Shown: positions 53,542 through 63,152, counted from the first letter of the stretch. The stretch: DNA of 64,000 nucleotides from Rheinheimera sp. MM224 (GCF_947090785.1 NZ_OX352320.1:3089001-3153000); one strand, 5' to 3'. Translations and numbers: made by a program. Notes: generated from the letters alone by a model not told the origin.

Positions 53542-53560
53542 ATCGAGAATCATTCTTGTT
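53542..53560. promoter_or_regulatory. Fur box-like site upstream of the siderophore receptor
   Basis: An AGAATCATTCT perfect 11-bp dyad (53546-53556) inside a GAGAATCATTCTTG phrase, next to a TGTTTGCAAACA palindrome (53558-53569). It resembles the 7-1-7 Fur consensus and lies 78-96 bases before the receptor start. Confidence 0.65.
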
Positions 53561-53626
53561 TGCAAACAATTTTCATTAAGATGGAACTTTTTTTAAATCT
53601 GCTGCGGCTTAAGTACTCTGTAGCCT

Positions 53627-54226
53627 TTAGCGACGACGGATCAGTAACCTGATACCTAGTGCAGTGGTCAACATCAGCAACACTAACCCAATCATACCCA
53701 GTCCCTGATCCAGAGTTTTTTGCCCTGTCCATTGCAGGTAATGAGCTTTGTATAAATTGTTAATTAATTCAGTATCTTTTCCTTGCTGTGACAAACTTAA
53801 GCTGGCCCAGTCTAATTGGATTTGCACACCGGTATCAGTGACAAAACCCTGCTCTGTTGTTCGTAAGTCCTGACCATAACGCTCTGGGTCGGCTTTGATC
53901 GCATCTTTAATCAGCAACTGTAGAGCATCAGCCGACGGTTGTGGCCGCACAGTCAAATCATTCAGATCAAGCTGCTGCCAGCTATCTGATTGTTTCACCA
54001 TCAAATGTATACCCAGCACTGTTTGCAGTAGTTTGATTTCCTGCCACTCTGGTTTTGGAATGATCTGAACGACTTTACTGATAGGGTAAGTTTTGACTGT
54101 CAGAGAGGAGAAAGCGGCCTGGTAACCGGGTTTTATAAAAAATACCAGGCCAGTTAAAGCCCAGACAAAAAACGGCAAAATTAAACACCAGCCTAAAATA
54201 CGATGGATACGGCGGGGTAAGGACAT
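53627..54226 (-). CDS. PepSY-type inner-membrane protein
   Basis: A 199-residue protein with an N-terminal span after a basic RRIHRILGWCLILPFFVW (typical of PepSY-associated membrane proteins), a periplasmic domain, and a C-terminal span (GMIGLVLLMLTTALGIRLLI) ending RRR. The family often accompanies iron receptors and may take part in ferric reduction or siderophore handling. It is on the same strand, 160 bases upstream of the fiu-like gene. The Fur-like site between them makes a separate promoter likely. Confidence 0.75.
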   Translation of the reverse strand: MSLPRRIHRILGWCLILPFFVWALTGLVFFIKPGYQAAFSSLTVKTYPISKVVQIIPKPEWQEIKLLQTVLGIHLMVKQSDSWQQLDLNDLTVRPQPSADALQLLIKDAIKADPERYGQDLRTTEQGFVTDTGVQIQLDWASLSLSQQGKDTELINNLYKAHYLQWTGQKTLDQGLGMIGLVLLMLTTALGIRLLIRRR

Positions 54227-54283
54227 AAGGATCCAGAGCTCAATTGCATGAAAAACAAAAGTTTAACAGCAAAAAGCGAACAG

Positions 54284-55189
54284 TTAACCGTAATTTTTCC
54301 CGGTTAACTGTGGAAGCTCTGCTGCGATACAAAGCTGATTGCCTCCCGCTTGCTTAGACTTATACATAGCCCTGTCAGCCGCTGCTAATAAGCAAGCCTG
54401 ATCCTGACCATGAGCTGGAAATAAAGCTATACCTATGCTGGCAGAAAGTTGTAGCTGGTGTTGTTCAAATAAAAAAGGCTGCTGAAGTTTAGTTAAAAGA
54501 TGCTGCAAGGTGCTGACTACAGCTGATGGCTCTGTCACCGCATCCATCACAATAACGAACTCGTCTCCGCCTAAACGGGCCACAGTGTCGGTTTCCCGTA
54601 CTGAATACAGCAGAAGCTCTGCTACTTTTTTCAGGCACAAATCGCCTGCGGCATGGCCGTACTGATCATTCACTTCTTTAAACTTATCTAAATCAACAAA
54701 ACACAAAGCCAGCATGCCCTGCTCGCGTCTGGCTCGCGCCAATGACTGCTGCAGCCGGTCATCAAACAAAGCTCTGTTGGGTAACTGGGTCAATGGATCG
54801 TAGAAAGCAATATGCTGCAACTGCTCTAACAGTTGTTTATGTTTGGTGATATCACGGGCTACAGCTACCCGCACATTTTGATCTTCAGACCAGCGTGCCG
54901 ACCACTGGATATAAGCAATCTGCCCGTCTTTGCGGATATAACGATTTTCAAAATCAATTTTCTGATCGCCAGCCATAATTTCGCTGGCAGCAAGCAAGGT
55001 GCGCTCTCTGTCGTCCGGGTGCACTAACTCAATCATAGGCCTGCCAATCATTTCGCTGCTTTGATAACCAAAGATCCGCTCACAGCCGGAACTCAGATAC
55101 AAAAAGTGGCCATTGGCATCCACTACACAAATAGCTTCAAGTAACTGATCGATATAATCACTTAACGAGGCTAACGACGGGCTTGGCAT
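54284..55189 (-). CDS. PAS-GGDEF diguanylate cyclase
   Basis: A 301-residue soluble protein. An N-terminal PAS/PAC sensor domain (about 10-130, with GHFLYLSSGCERIFGY and YIRKDGQIAYIQWSARW) is followed by a GGDEF domain (FYDPLTQLPNRALFDDRL, then VARLGGDEFVIVMDAV). The active-site GGDEF is intact, so synthesis of c-di-GMP from GTP is predicted. There is no clear inhibitory RxxD site at the expected place upstream. AGGAG five bases before the ATG at 55189 fixes the start; a longer form from 55225 is less likely. Confidence 0.93.
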   Translation of the reverse strand: MPSPSLASLSDYIDQLLEAICVVDANGHFLYLSSGCERIFGYQSSEMIGRPMIELVHPDDRERTLLAASEIMAGDQKIDFENRYIRKDGQIAYIQWSARWSEDQNVRVAVARDITKHKQLLEQLQHIAFYDPLTQLPNRALFDDRLQQSLARARREQGMLALCFVDLDKFKEVNDQYGHAAGDLCLKKVAELLLYSVRETDTVARLGGDEFVIVMDAVTEPSAVVSTLQHLLTKLQQPFLFEQHQLQLSASIGIALFPAHGQDQACLLAAADRAMYKSKQAGGNQLCIAAELPQLTGKNYG

Positions 55190-55379
55190 ACAACTCCTGC
55201 TTGATTTGTTGAACTGCAATAACAAGTGCTATTACAAGCTCAGCCAAAAATGACTCAAAGCCTTGTAACTATAGGTCAGCTTCAGCGCTTATAGAGGGGA
55301 AAATAGCAGAGTAAAAATAAAGAAACAATGAATATGATAAAATTGAAATAAGAGTTAGAGTGAGAACCAATGCTGATTA

Positions 55380-55413
55380 AAACAAAAGAGCCTGATCCGG
55401 CTCCTTTGTTTTG
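55380..55413 (-). terminator. Terminator of the aldo/keto reductase gene
   Basis: Minus-strand order: AAAACAAAGGAGCC, loop GGATCA, GGCTCTTTTGTTTT. The imperfect stem is strong and ends in T-rich sequence, 29 bases beyond the stop. Confidence 0.85.
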
Positions 55414-55441
55414 TAGTTAAAGGCTGCTTTTGTACAAACAC

Positions 55442-56257
55442 TTAATCCCAGTCAGGTGCAAAATCCGGATTGGCAAGACGCTCGTTTCTGTCTAACCCAG
55501 CCAGTTGAGTCATATTCTCTGTCGTCAGTTTCAGATCGATAGCCATTAAGTTTTGCGCCAGATTGGCTCTTTTGGTGGATGATGGGATCACAACAAAACC
55601 CTGCTGTAATGACCAGGCTAATGCCACTTGCGCTGCTGTTACCTTATGTTGTGCCGCTATCTGCTGGATCAGCGGCTCAGTCAGCACCTTGCCATAAGCC
55701 AAAGGCATATAAGCTGTGATCTGAATACCCTGTTCTTTTGAATACTCCACCAGTTTGTGATTTTGTAAAAACGGATGCACTTCCACTTGATTAGTGGCGA
55801 TTTCCGCCACACCCACTGCATCTATCGCCGCTTTGGTTTGTGCAATGGTAAAGTTGGATACACCCATCAGCCGGGTTAAGCCTGCTTGTTTTGCCTCAGC
55901 CAAAGCTTCCACATAAGACTGCACAGGAACTTCATCCGGCAAGGGCCAGTGCACTAGCGTTAAATCCACTTGATCCAGCTGTAATTTTTCCAGGCTTTGT
56001 TCCAGACTGGCTTTGAGTTTGTTTTTGTTTAAAAACTCAGTCCAGATTTTTGTAGTGACAAAAAGCTCTTTGGCTTTTATACCGCTGTCGCGAATAGCAC
56101 GACCTACGTCCTGCTCATTGCCATAAATCTGAGCTGTGTCTATATGGCGGTAACCCAGCTCTAAGGCGGTGATCACTGACTGATAGGCATCATCACCTTT
56201 TAAGCGAAAAGTACCGGCCCCTAACACAGGGATAGTGTTTGCAAGAATAGTGTTCAT
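55442..56257 (-). CDS. dkgB: Aldo/keto reductase (2,5-diketo-D-gluconate reductase B-like)
   Basis: A 271-residue NADPH-dependent reductase. The catalytic tetrad is seen as Asp and Tyr in HIDTAQIYGNEQDVG, Lys in VTTKIW and His in LVHWPLP. The C-terminal IPSSTKRANLAQNL is the NADPH-binding loop. Methylglyoxal and diketogluconate are typical substrates of DkgB. GGAGAAC lies just upstream of the ATG. It is divergent from cobB. Confidence 0.9.
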   Translation of the reverse strand: MNTILANTIPVLGAGTFRLKGDDAYQSVITALELGYRHIDTAQIYGNEQDVGRAIRDSGIKAKELFVTTKIWTEFLNKNKLKASLEQSLEKLQLDQVDLTLVHWPLPDEVPVQSYVEALAEAKQAGLTRLMGVSNFTIAQTKAAIDAVGVAEIATNQVEVHPFLQNHKLVEYSKEQGIQITAYMPLAYGKVLTEPLIQQIAAQHKVTAAQVALAWSLQQGFVVIPSSTKRANLAQNLMAIDLKLTTENMTQLAGLDRNERLANPDFAPDWD

Positions 56258-56366
56258 GATCTGGTTCTCCGTTTAAGTTGGCAGTAGCATACAACAAGCA
56301 AGGCTTTGAATAATCCGGGCCATCAACAAAACACTTTTGCTCTGACAGCAACAAAGGTTCTGATTT

Positions 56367-57071
56367 ATGCGATTTAACAACATAGTAGTGCTGACAGGGG
56401 CTGGTGTATCTGCACAATCTGGTATTAAAACTTTTCGTGATAACAATGGCTTGTGGGAAAACCATCGCATAGAAGATGTAGCCACACCAGAAGGCTATCA
56501 ACGCGACCCTGCCTTGGTGCATCAGTTTTATAATCTGCGCCGTGCACAGTTGTTAGATGCAAAACTAAAACCCAACGCCGCCCATCTGGCCCTGGCCAAA
56601 TTTGAACAGCAGCATAAAGCCCAAGGTGGCCGTTTTTTATTAATCACCCAAAATGTAGATAACCTGCACCAAAGAGCGGGCTCAGAGTCTGTGATTGCTA
56701 TGCACGGTCAGCTGCAAAAAGTGAAATGCCCTGTGACAGGCAAAAATCAAAGCTGGTTAAAAGATTTAACTGCCGCTGACTTATGCCACTGTTGCAGAAC
56801 ACCACAACCACTTAGACCCGATATCGTCTGGTTTGGTGAAATGCCTTATCAGATGGATGAATGTGTGGATGCGCTGATGCAGGCCGATTTATTTATCTCC
56901 ATCGGCACTTCAGGTCAGGTGTATCCAGCAGCTGGTTTTGTGCAAATAGCTGCAGAGTCCGGTGCTCATACAGTGGAGCTGAATATGGAAGCCACCCGTG
57001 GTGATTTTGCCGAAGGTTATTATGGTCCGGCCGCTAAAATAGTACCTGCTTACCTTGCCAAATTAAGCTGA
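56367..57071 (+). CDS. cobB: NAD-dependent protein deacylase (sirtuin)
   Basis: A 234-residue Sir2-family enzyme removing acyl groups from lysines with NAD. Motifs: NAD-binding [31 protein letters not shown] with HGQL (catalytic His), a zinc site with cysteines in KVKCPVTG and [19 protein letters not shown] and [12 protein letters not shown]. The spacing of the zinc cysteines is compact. AAAGG lies before the ATG. A zinc-type deacetylase fold is at 3.0 kb, so both classes are present in the window. Confidence 0.95.
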   Translation: MRFNNIVVLTGAGVSAQSGIKTFRDNNGLWENHRIEDVATPEGYQRDPALVHQFYNLRRAQLLDAKLKPNAAHLALAKFEQQHKAQGGRFLLITQNVDNLHQRAGSESVIAMHGQLQKVKCPVTGKNQSWLKDLTAADLCHCCRTPQPLRPDIVWFGEMPYQMDECVDALMQADLFISIGTSGQVYPAAGFVQIAAESGAHTVELNMEATRGDFAEGYYGPAAKIVPAYLAKLS

Positions 57072-57185
57072 AACTTTTTTCTGCTTTAGCTTCGTATCAC
57101 ATCAGCTTACAACAACTGAAATAAATTCATTCGCATTTGATTTATCAAAAAAAGGGACTATGGTTTTGTAGCCAATTCAGCTAAT

Positions 57186-57202
57186 GTTTCTACGATAGAA
57201 AC
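57186..57202. promoter_or_regulatory. Inverted repeat upstream of the tyrosinase gene
   Basis: GTTTCTA-CGA-TAGAAAC, a perfect 7-bp dyad 38-54 bases before the tyrosinase ATG. Its position suits a repressor site or leader hairpin. No matching regulator is nearby. Confidence 0.5.
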
Positions 57203-57239
57203 TTAAGCATCATGTCTACACTACAAAAAGGATCCTTGT

Positions 57240-58847
57240 ATGCCCTCCGCTCAGATCAAAAAATCACGCCACAAGAATAAAACGTTAACACTGCTCATCT
57301 CGTTGATGCTGTTTTGCAGCTGGCAAGCGTCGGCCGAAAGCTCTTACCGCATCAGTGTAAAAGATTTCGCTGCCGATCCAGCCAAGGTGCAGGCCATACG
57401 AAAAGGGATAGAACGGATGAAAGCCAGCAGTCAGGCTAATCCCATGTCAGCAGAGTACCGCACCAGTTTTGCGTACTGGTCTAATACTCATGGTTTTTTT
57501 GGTACAGGTAAAAACTCCACCGACCTGAAAGCCTATATAGCTTACCGTATGCCAGGCTGTTTAGAGGCACTGGATAAAGCCACTTGCGATGCGTATTACC
57601 AGCATATGAGCAATTCAATAGTCCCCAAAGATGGCTTTACCGAAAACGTCTGGGGCACCTGCCAGCATGGCAATCTGAACTTTTTACCCTGGCACCGGAT
57701 GTTTTTATTTTTCTATGAAAAAACCTTGAGAAAACATGTGGGTGATCCGAACTTCTCTTTACCCTACTGGGACTATTTTCAGGAGCGCAGCGCAGACGGT
57801 AAAGGCTTAGCCTTACCACAACTTGTCAGAGGACAAGCCGCGGGCCCGCTTTATGATCAGTTCCGTACCCCAGGACTTAATGACAATAAAACAGCCATCG
57901 ATCCAGACAGCGCCAGTGCAGCTCAGGCTTTTTCTTACACCGATTTCACTCACTTCTCCAATCAACTGCAAGGGCAACCACATGGCGCTATGCATTGTGC
58001 TGTAGGTACAGGTTGCTCCACACCGGATATGGGATTTGTCCCTATCGCTGGTTTAGACCCAGTGTTTTATATGCACCACGCTAATATAGACCGCTTGTGG
58101 CAATGCTGGCTGAATAAAAAGGCGGGTGGAAAAACCATTGATTTAGCCTGGGCCAAAGCAAATTTAGGCATGCCAGATAGCTGGTATCAAACCAGTTACA
58201 GCTTTGCCGACGAAAATGGCAATCAGGCCACTATGACCATAGCTGATGTGTTTACACCGGGGAAAATTCCGGTCCGTTACAGCAAAGAAACAGCCTGTGA
58301 TATTCAAAAAGCGGCCCCACAGCAGCAAGTGGCGCAAACTCAGGCACAGCTAAAAATGACTAAATTTAAAACTCATGCGCCGGTCAGCAGTAATAAAACC
58401 GTTGATTTACGTGGCCTGACAACCAAAGTTGCGTTGGATCCACAGCACCCGGCTCAACTCAAAGCATCAGACAAAGTAGAACTGCTGGCACAGACAACAG
58501 GGGATACCTATTTGATCCTGCAGGATGTCAAGATGGTGGGTGCCCCTGCTACCACTTACAAAATTTACCTGAGCACTGAACAACAACCAGAACAAAAATT
58601 GTACGTCGCTACAATTAACTACTTTGGTGTTGCAGACCACGCACATGCTGGCCACGCTATGGGAGATATGGGCGACCTGGTCTATAAAGTCACAGATCTG
58701 GCGCAGCAATTGGGTCATGCAGCGGCAGCCGATCTGATGGTGCATTTTGTTCCTACCAATTTGACTACAACAGAAGTGAAAGAAACGGCCCGCCAAAGTG
58801 GTGTCACTGTAGGTCAAATCCGACTGGAAACAGCACCAGCGAAGTAA
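57240..58847 (+). CDS. Exported tyrosinase-family copper oxidase
   Basis: A 535-residue precursor with a signal peptide (TLLISLMLFCSWQ, cleaved near ASA). Copper site A: His near 84 (YWSNTHGFFG), His143 (CQHGNLNF) and His151 (LPWHRMFLFFYEK). Copper site B: histidines in QPHGAMHCAV and the pair in VFYMHHANIDRLWQC. Both type-3 sites are complete, so phenol oxidation to o-quinones (melanin-type chemistry) is predicted. A C-terminal beta-sandwich (about 380-535) resembles the plant polyphenol oxidase tail and holds a HAHAGHAMGDMGD loop. It ends 36 bases before a hairpin and 65 bases before a multicopper oxidase. Confidence 0.93.
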   Translation: MPSAQIKKSRHKNKTLTLLISLMLFCSWQASAESSYRISVKDFAADPAKVQAIRKGIERMKASSQANPMSAEYRTSFAYWSNTHGFFGTGKNSTDLKAYIAYRMPGCLEALDKATCDAYYQHMSNSIVPKDGFTENVWGTCQHGNLNFLPWHRMFLFFYEKTLRKHVGDPNFSLPYWDYFQERSADGKGLALPQLVRGQAAGPLYDQFRTPGLNDNKTAIDPDSASAAQAFSYTDFTHFSNQLQGQPHGAMHCAVGTGCSTPDMGFVPIAGLDPVFYMHHANIDRLWQCWLNKKAGGKTIDLAWAKANLGMPDSWYQTSYSFADENGNQATMTIADVFTPGKIPVRYSKETACDIQKAAPQQQVAQTQAQLKMTKFKTHAPVSSNKTVDLRGLTTKVALDPQHPAQLKASDKVELLAQTTGDTYLILQDVKMVGAPATTYKIYLSTEQQPEQKLYVATINYFGVADHAHAGHAMGDMGDLVYKVTDLAQQLGHAAAADLMVHFVPTNLTTTEVKETARQSGVTVGQIRLETAPAK

Positions 58848-58858
58848 CACAGGTATCA

Positions 58859-58888
58859 GACAAAACCCGGAGCATTCCGGGTTTGTCT
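58859..58888 (+). terminator. Hairpin between tyrosinase and multicopper oxidase genes
   Basis: Stem AACCCGGA / TCCGGGTT with a GCAT loop, extended by GACA / TGTC. The T-run after it is short. It may attenuate rather than fully stop readthrough. Confidence 0.55.
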
Positions 58889-58912
58889 TATGTCATTCAC
58901 ACAGGAGTTTTT

Positions 58913-60895
58913 ATGTCAGACCTTATTCTTCGCCGTGCAGTCAGTCTTGCACTTACAGGGGCCGCTTTGTGCAGTTTTGTATTGCAGGCCGATCAACCTC
59001 GTCCCTTGCAAGACCCGCCCCTATTGGATATTAAAAGAGCCCTATTGGCACCACTGACCAAAGCACAACAACAAGCCGGAGCGCCACAACCTGATGAAGC
59101 CAGCCTGAACTGGGATGTTGTGTTTACCCGCAGCCAGTTGTGGAATCCAAATACCAACAGTTGGGATCAGGTGAATTTACGCAGCTATCAGGGTAGTAAA
59201 ATTGATCCTAAAGCACCTTTTGTCGCTCCTACTTTGCGGGTATTTCCCGGCGAAACCATCAGAGCCACTTTAAACAATAAGTTGCCTGTTGATCCAAGTT
59301 GCATCAGCCATAGCGAAGGAGTAAACAGCCCACATTGTTTTAATGGCACCAATATGCACACCCATGGTTTGTGGATTAATCCTGCGGGCAACAGCGACAA
59401 CGTGCTGATTTCTATCAACCCTACAGTGTCGTTTCAATACGAATACAATATTCCGGCTGACCATCCAGCTGGTACTTTCTGGTACCACCCACATCGTCAT
59501 GGCTCTACAGCCATTCAGGTCGCAAGCGGTATGGCTGGAGCTCTGATCATTCAGGGCACCCGCCAACCGACGAAAGACCGCACTGGTGACATCGATCTGT
59601 TATTAACCAGCTCTCCCAACCAGACCTTTAAAGAACGCACCATGGTGTTTCAGCAAATTCAGTATGGCTGTTACACCAAGCCGACCAAACCAGGTGAAGA
59701 GCCAGTACTGAAAATCGATGCCAAGGGTGCTTATATCTGCGACCCGACCGATGTCGGCGAAATACTGGATTACGCCGGATTTGGCCCGGGCGGCTGGAGT
59801 AAATCTGGCCGCTACACCAGTATCAATGGCGCAGTACAGCCCTTTTTTGCCGACGCCAAAGCAGGTCAGGTCGAACGCTGGCGTATGGTGCATGCCGGGG
59901 TACGTGACAGTATCAATTTAAAAGTCGTAAAACTGACTGGTCAGCAATTGCAAGGCCCGGTTTCTGCGGCTGATGAGCAAAAATTACTGCAAAAGTCCTG
60001 TACCGGTGCTTTAGTGCCACAGCATCAAATAGCAGCAGATGGTTTAACGCTCAGCGAAATAGATTCCACTGAAGTCACAGTATTTCAGCCGGGTTACCGC
60101 TGGGATACGCTGATGATGTTTCCTGAAGGCGGGCAATATTGTGTCATAGACGATGCGGCCGCAGCGTCGGCCAACGTCGATCAAACCCCATCTGAACCAC
60201 AACTACTGGGTATAGTACAAGTGGCAAATTCAGCTGGGCCAGTGACGTCCACTATAGGTCAACAGTTAATCCAAAGCGCCAAAATTAATATCAGCCCTGA
60301 TATGCAAAATGCCGTGATAAGCGACTTACAGACAGGCCTGAAATTAAGCCATTTTATCCCTCACCCATCCTTGCCGGAAACCCCGAATAAACAGCATCTG
60401 GAGTTTAATATAGAGACAGTGGTGGATAGCGAAACTAAGGAAAAAGTGACCCTTTTTGAAATAGATGGTGAACCTTACAAACCCGGCCGTATCGACCGGG
60501 ACCTGATTTTAGGCAACACCGACGAATGGATTTTGACCTCAAAACTGGCCAGCCATCCGTTTCATATTCACGTGAATCCATTTCAGGTAGTGGCTGTGTT
60601 GGATCCGAATGGTAAAGACGTCAGCGGCGACGATGCAGTAGATGATTTTGACACCAGCAAAAAATTGCCCGATCCGCAGTACAGAGGCATAAAAGGTAAA
60701 TGGAAAGATACTATGTGGGTAAAAAATGCCATGGGTAAATCCTACACTGTGATAGTCCGCACTAAATACCAGCGTTATATCGGTGATTTTGTATTGCATT
60801 GCCATATTCTGGACCATGAAGATCAGGGCATGATGCAAAATGTGCGTATCAGCCTGCCAAGCGCCACGGGTGGAGTCAGCAAAGGCCACCACTAA
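58913..60895 (+). CDS. Exported multicopper oxidase (laccase-like)
   Basis: A 660-residue protein: signal peptide MSDLILRRAVSLALTGA (cleaved near LQA). The four copper motifs are NMHTHGLW, FWYHPHRHGST, HPFHIHVNPFQVV and HCHILDHEDQGMMQ. The last has a methionine as T1 axial ligand, suggesting a low-potential laccase or cuprous oxidase type. A long cysteine-containing insertion sits in the middle of the cupredoxin set. ACAGGAG precedes the ATG at 58913. It follows the tyrosinase gene and precedes PhoX, forming a run of three secreted metalloenzymes. Confidence 0.93.
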   Translation: MSDLILRRAVSLALTGAALCSFVLQADQPRPLQDPPLLDIKRALLAPLTKAQQQAGAPQPDEASLNWDVVFTRSQLWNPNTNSWDQVNLRSYQGSKIDPKAPFVAPTLRVFPGETIRATLNNKLPVDPSCISHSEGVNSPHCFNGTNMHTHGLWINPAGNSDNVLISINPTVSFQYEYNIPADHPAGTFWYHPHRHGSTAIQVASGMAGALIIQGTRQPTKDRTGDIDLLLTSSPNQTFKERTMVFQQIQYGCYTKPTKPGEEPVLKIDAKGAYICDPTDVGEILDYAGFGPGGWSKSGRYTSINGAVQPFFADAKAGQVERWRMVHAGVRDSINLKVVKLTGQQLQGPVSAADEQKLLQKSCTGALVPQHQIAADGLTLSEIDSTEVTVFQPGYRWDTLMMFPEGGQYCVIDDAAAASANVDQTPSEPQLLGIVQVANSAGPVTSTIGQQLIQSAKINISPDMQNAVISDLQTGLKLSHFIPHPSLPETPNKQHLEFNIETVVDSETKEKVTLFEIDGEPYKPGRIDRDLILGNTDEWILTSKLASHPFHIHVNPFQVVAVLDPNGKDVSGDDAVDDFDTSKKLPDPQYRGIKGKWKDTMWVKNAMGKSYTVIVRTKYQRYIGDFVLHCHILDHEDQGMMQNVRISLPSATGGVSKGHH

Positions 60896-60903
60896 AAACC
60901 TGT

Positions 60904-60936
60904 ACGCAGTGTGGCAAAGTCCACACTGCGTTTTTC
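60904..60936 (+). terminator. Rho-independent terminator of the multicopper oxidase
   Basis: Stem ACGCAGTGTGG / CCACACTGCGT, six-base loop CAAAGT, then TTTTTC. The phosphatase gene downstream therefore probably has its own promoter. Confidence 0.92.
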
Positions 60937-61077
60937 ACAAGCCCACAGTAGCAGCCCATTGTCATATAAATGTCGAATAGACGTCTTTATTTTATCAACA
61001 AAAAGTAACCTTACTGAAACAAGCAACAGCTCTAATGTCGCGTGCAGATTTTTAATTAAACCGACATCGGAGTCAAA

Positions 61078-63081
61078 ATGCAGAACAAAAATTTCCAGAT
61101 TGATAACTCGGGCATAGATCCACAAACTAACTTTTCAGATAACCCGGATTTTCAATCCGTATTGGCTTCACGCCGCAGCTTTTTAAAAGGCTCTTTAGGT
61201 GCCGCCATAGCCACCATTATGGGCACTACTCTGGTTGGTTGTGACAGCGACACTGCTGCCCCTGTAACAGGCCCTGTGGGTATCAAACCTGAACCTGCTC
61301 CGGTGTTATTGGGTTTTACAGCTATTGCTACCAACCGTCTGGATACGGCAACAGTTCCTGCTGGTTATACAGCACATCCATTTTTACCTATGGGCACCCC
61401 ACTTTTGGGCAGCTATCCGGCTTATCGGATTGATGGCAGTAACAGCGGTGCCGATATGGAACAGCAAGTAGGTGCACACCATGACGGTATGCACTTCTTC
61501 CCTTTAGATGCCCGCAGCAGTAATAAAAACAGCAACGAAGGTGTACTGGTATTTAACCATGAATACCTGGATGCCAACGTACTGCACCCTATGGGTCCTA
61601 CAGGCTTACCGCGCCCCGCGGATGAAGTACGCAAAGAAGTCGCAGCACACGGCGTGACTGTGGCTCATATCAAAAAAGATGCGCAAGGCCAGTTCCAACT
61701 GGTACAAGGCAGCCCGTTAAACCGCCGTATTACAGGCGCGACGCCTATGGATATCACGGGCCCGGTGCGCGGTGACGCCAAAGTAGTCACTAAGTACAGC
61801 CAGGATGGTACCCGTACCCGCGGTACCTTAAATAACTGTGGTAATGGCTATACACCTTGGGGCACTTATTTAACCTGCGAAGAAAACTGGGCAGGTTATT
61901 TTATGAATGCCGATGCAACTAAACCTCGTGAACATAGCCGTTATGGTGTCAGTAGCAGCAATGGCCGTTATTTTTGGGAAACGGCAGATTCAGGCGCCGA
62001 TCAGTACCAGCGTTTTAATGCATCCAGCCTGGGCGCTGATGCAAACGAAGATTATCGCAACGAGCCAAATACTTTTGGTTGGATCGTAGAAATTGATCCA
62101 TTTAATCCGGACAGCGTGCCACAAAAGCGTACAGCTTTAGGCCGTTTTGGTCATGAGGGTGTGATTTTTGGACCAGTAGTGGAAGGTCAGCCTATTACTG
62201 TTTATTCAGGCGACGATTCAACTTTTGAATATATCTACAAATACGTGTCAAAAGCAGCTTACTTCAAAGCGACGGCTGGCGGTCATTTACTGAATGACGG
62301 TACTTTGTATGTGGCTAAATTTAATGCCGACGGTTCAGGCGAATGGCTGGCTTTAGATATCAATAACGAAGCTTTGATGGCGAAAGCTGCTTTAGCTGGC
62401 GTTAGTTTCGACAGTCAGGCCGACTTATTAATTAATACCCGTCTGGCCGCTGATATTGCTGGCGCAACGAAAATGGACAGACCTGAATGGGGTGCAGTGC
62501 ATCCAACGACAGGTGAGGTGTATTTTACACTGACCAACAACACAGGCCGTAAACCAGAGCAAATCGATGCTCCTAACCCACGCGCCAATAACACCACGGG
62601 GCATATTATTCGCTGGAAAGAAAACGCTGCGACCCAAGGCTTAAGTTTTAACTGGGATATCTTCCTGTTGGCTGGTGACGTAGGTACAGCAACTCCGGGC
62701 ACTAATCTGACGCTGACAGCAGATAACCATATGGCAAGCCCGGACGGTTTAATGTTCAGTGCCAACGGTTTGCTGTGGATCCAAACCGATATGAGTGGCT
62801 CTCAACAAGGTGAAGGCCCTTATGGTAATAACCAGATGCTGGTCGCAGACCCTGTAACCCGTACCGTAAAACGTTTTTTTGTTGGCCCAGTGGATGCAGA
62901 AGTCACAGGCATAGCCTTTACACCAGATTTAAAGACTATGTTTATAAATATCCAGCACCCGGGCGATCGCTCAACCCCAACCCAGTTCACCAGTAACTGG
63001 CCAGCCAATGACGGCACCAGCAGACCACGTTCTGCAACTGTAATAATCACCAAAGATGATGGCGGCGTGATAGGTTCTTAA
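61078..63081 (+). CDS. phoX: PhoX-like alkaline phosphatase (DUF839), Tat-exported
   Basis: A 667-residue protein. A twin-arginine signal (SRRSFLKG, near residues 31-38) is followed by a hydrophobic stretch and a lipobox-like cysteine (TTLVGCDSD). The DUF839 phrases NEGVLVFNHEYLD, TPWGTYLTCEENWAGYF (with the metal-ligating Cys), GRFGHEGVIFGP and GDDSTFEYIYKYVS are present. PhoX enzymes are calcium/iron phosphatases; here the activity is inferred from family. GGAG precedes the ATG. No Pho box was recognised in the 141-base gap. Terminator follows. Confidence 0.88.
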   Translation: MQNKNFQIDNSGIDPQTNFSDNPDFQSVLASRRSFLKGSLGAAIATIMGTTLVGCDSDTAAPVTGPVGIKPEPAPVLLGFTAIATNRLDTATVPAGYTAHPFLPMGTPLLGSYPAYRIDGSNSGADMEQQVGAHHDGMHFFPLDARSSNKNSNEGVLVFNHEYLDANVLHPMGPTGLPRPADEVRKEVAAHGVTVAHIKKDAQGQFQLVQGSPLNRRITGATPMDITGPVRGDAKVVTKYSQDGTRTRGTLNNCGNGYTPWGTYLTCEENWAGYFMNADATKPREHSRYGVSSSNGRYFWETADSGADQYQRFNASSLGADANEDYRNEPNTFGWIVEIDPFNPDSVPQKRTALGRFGHEGVIFGPVVEGQPITVYSGDDSTFEYIYKYVSKAAYFKATAGGHLLNDGTLYVAKFNADGSGEWLALDINNEALMAKAALAGVSFDSQADLLINTRLAADIAGATKMDRPEWGAVHPTTGEVYFTLTNNTGRKPEQIDAPNPRANNTTGHIIRWKENAATQGLSFNWDIFLLAGDVGTATPGTNLTLTADNHMASPDGLMFSANGLLWIQTDMSGSQQGEGPYGNNQMLVADPVTRTVKRFFVGPVDAEVTGIAFTPDLKTMFINIQHPGDRSTPTQFTSNWPANDGTSRPRSATVIITKDDGGVIGS

Positions 63082-63100
63082 GCCTTTCTTACTAAAACAA

Positions 63101-63127
63101 AAACGCCGGTTGAATACCGGCGTTTTT
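63101..63127 (+). terminator. Rho-independent terminator of phoX
   Basis: Perfect stem AAACGCCGGT / ACCGGCGTTT, five-base loop TGAAT, then TTTT. Confidence 0.95.
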
Positions 63128-63152
63128 TTGTGCTTTTATTGCTGAGTGACGT

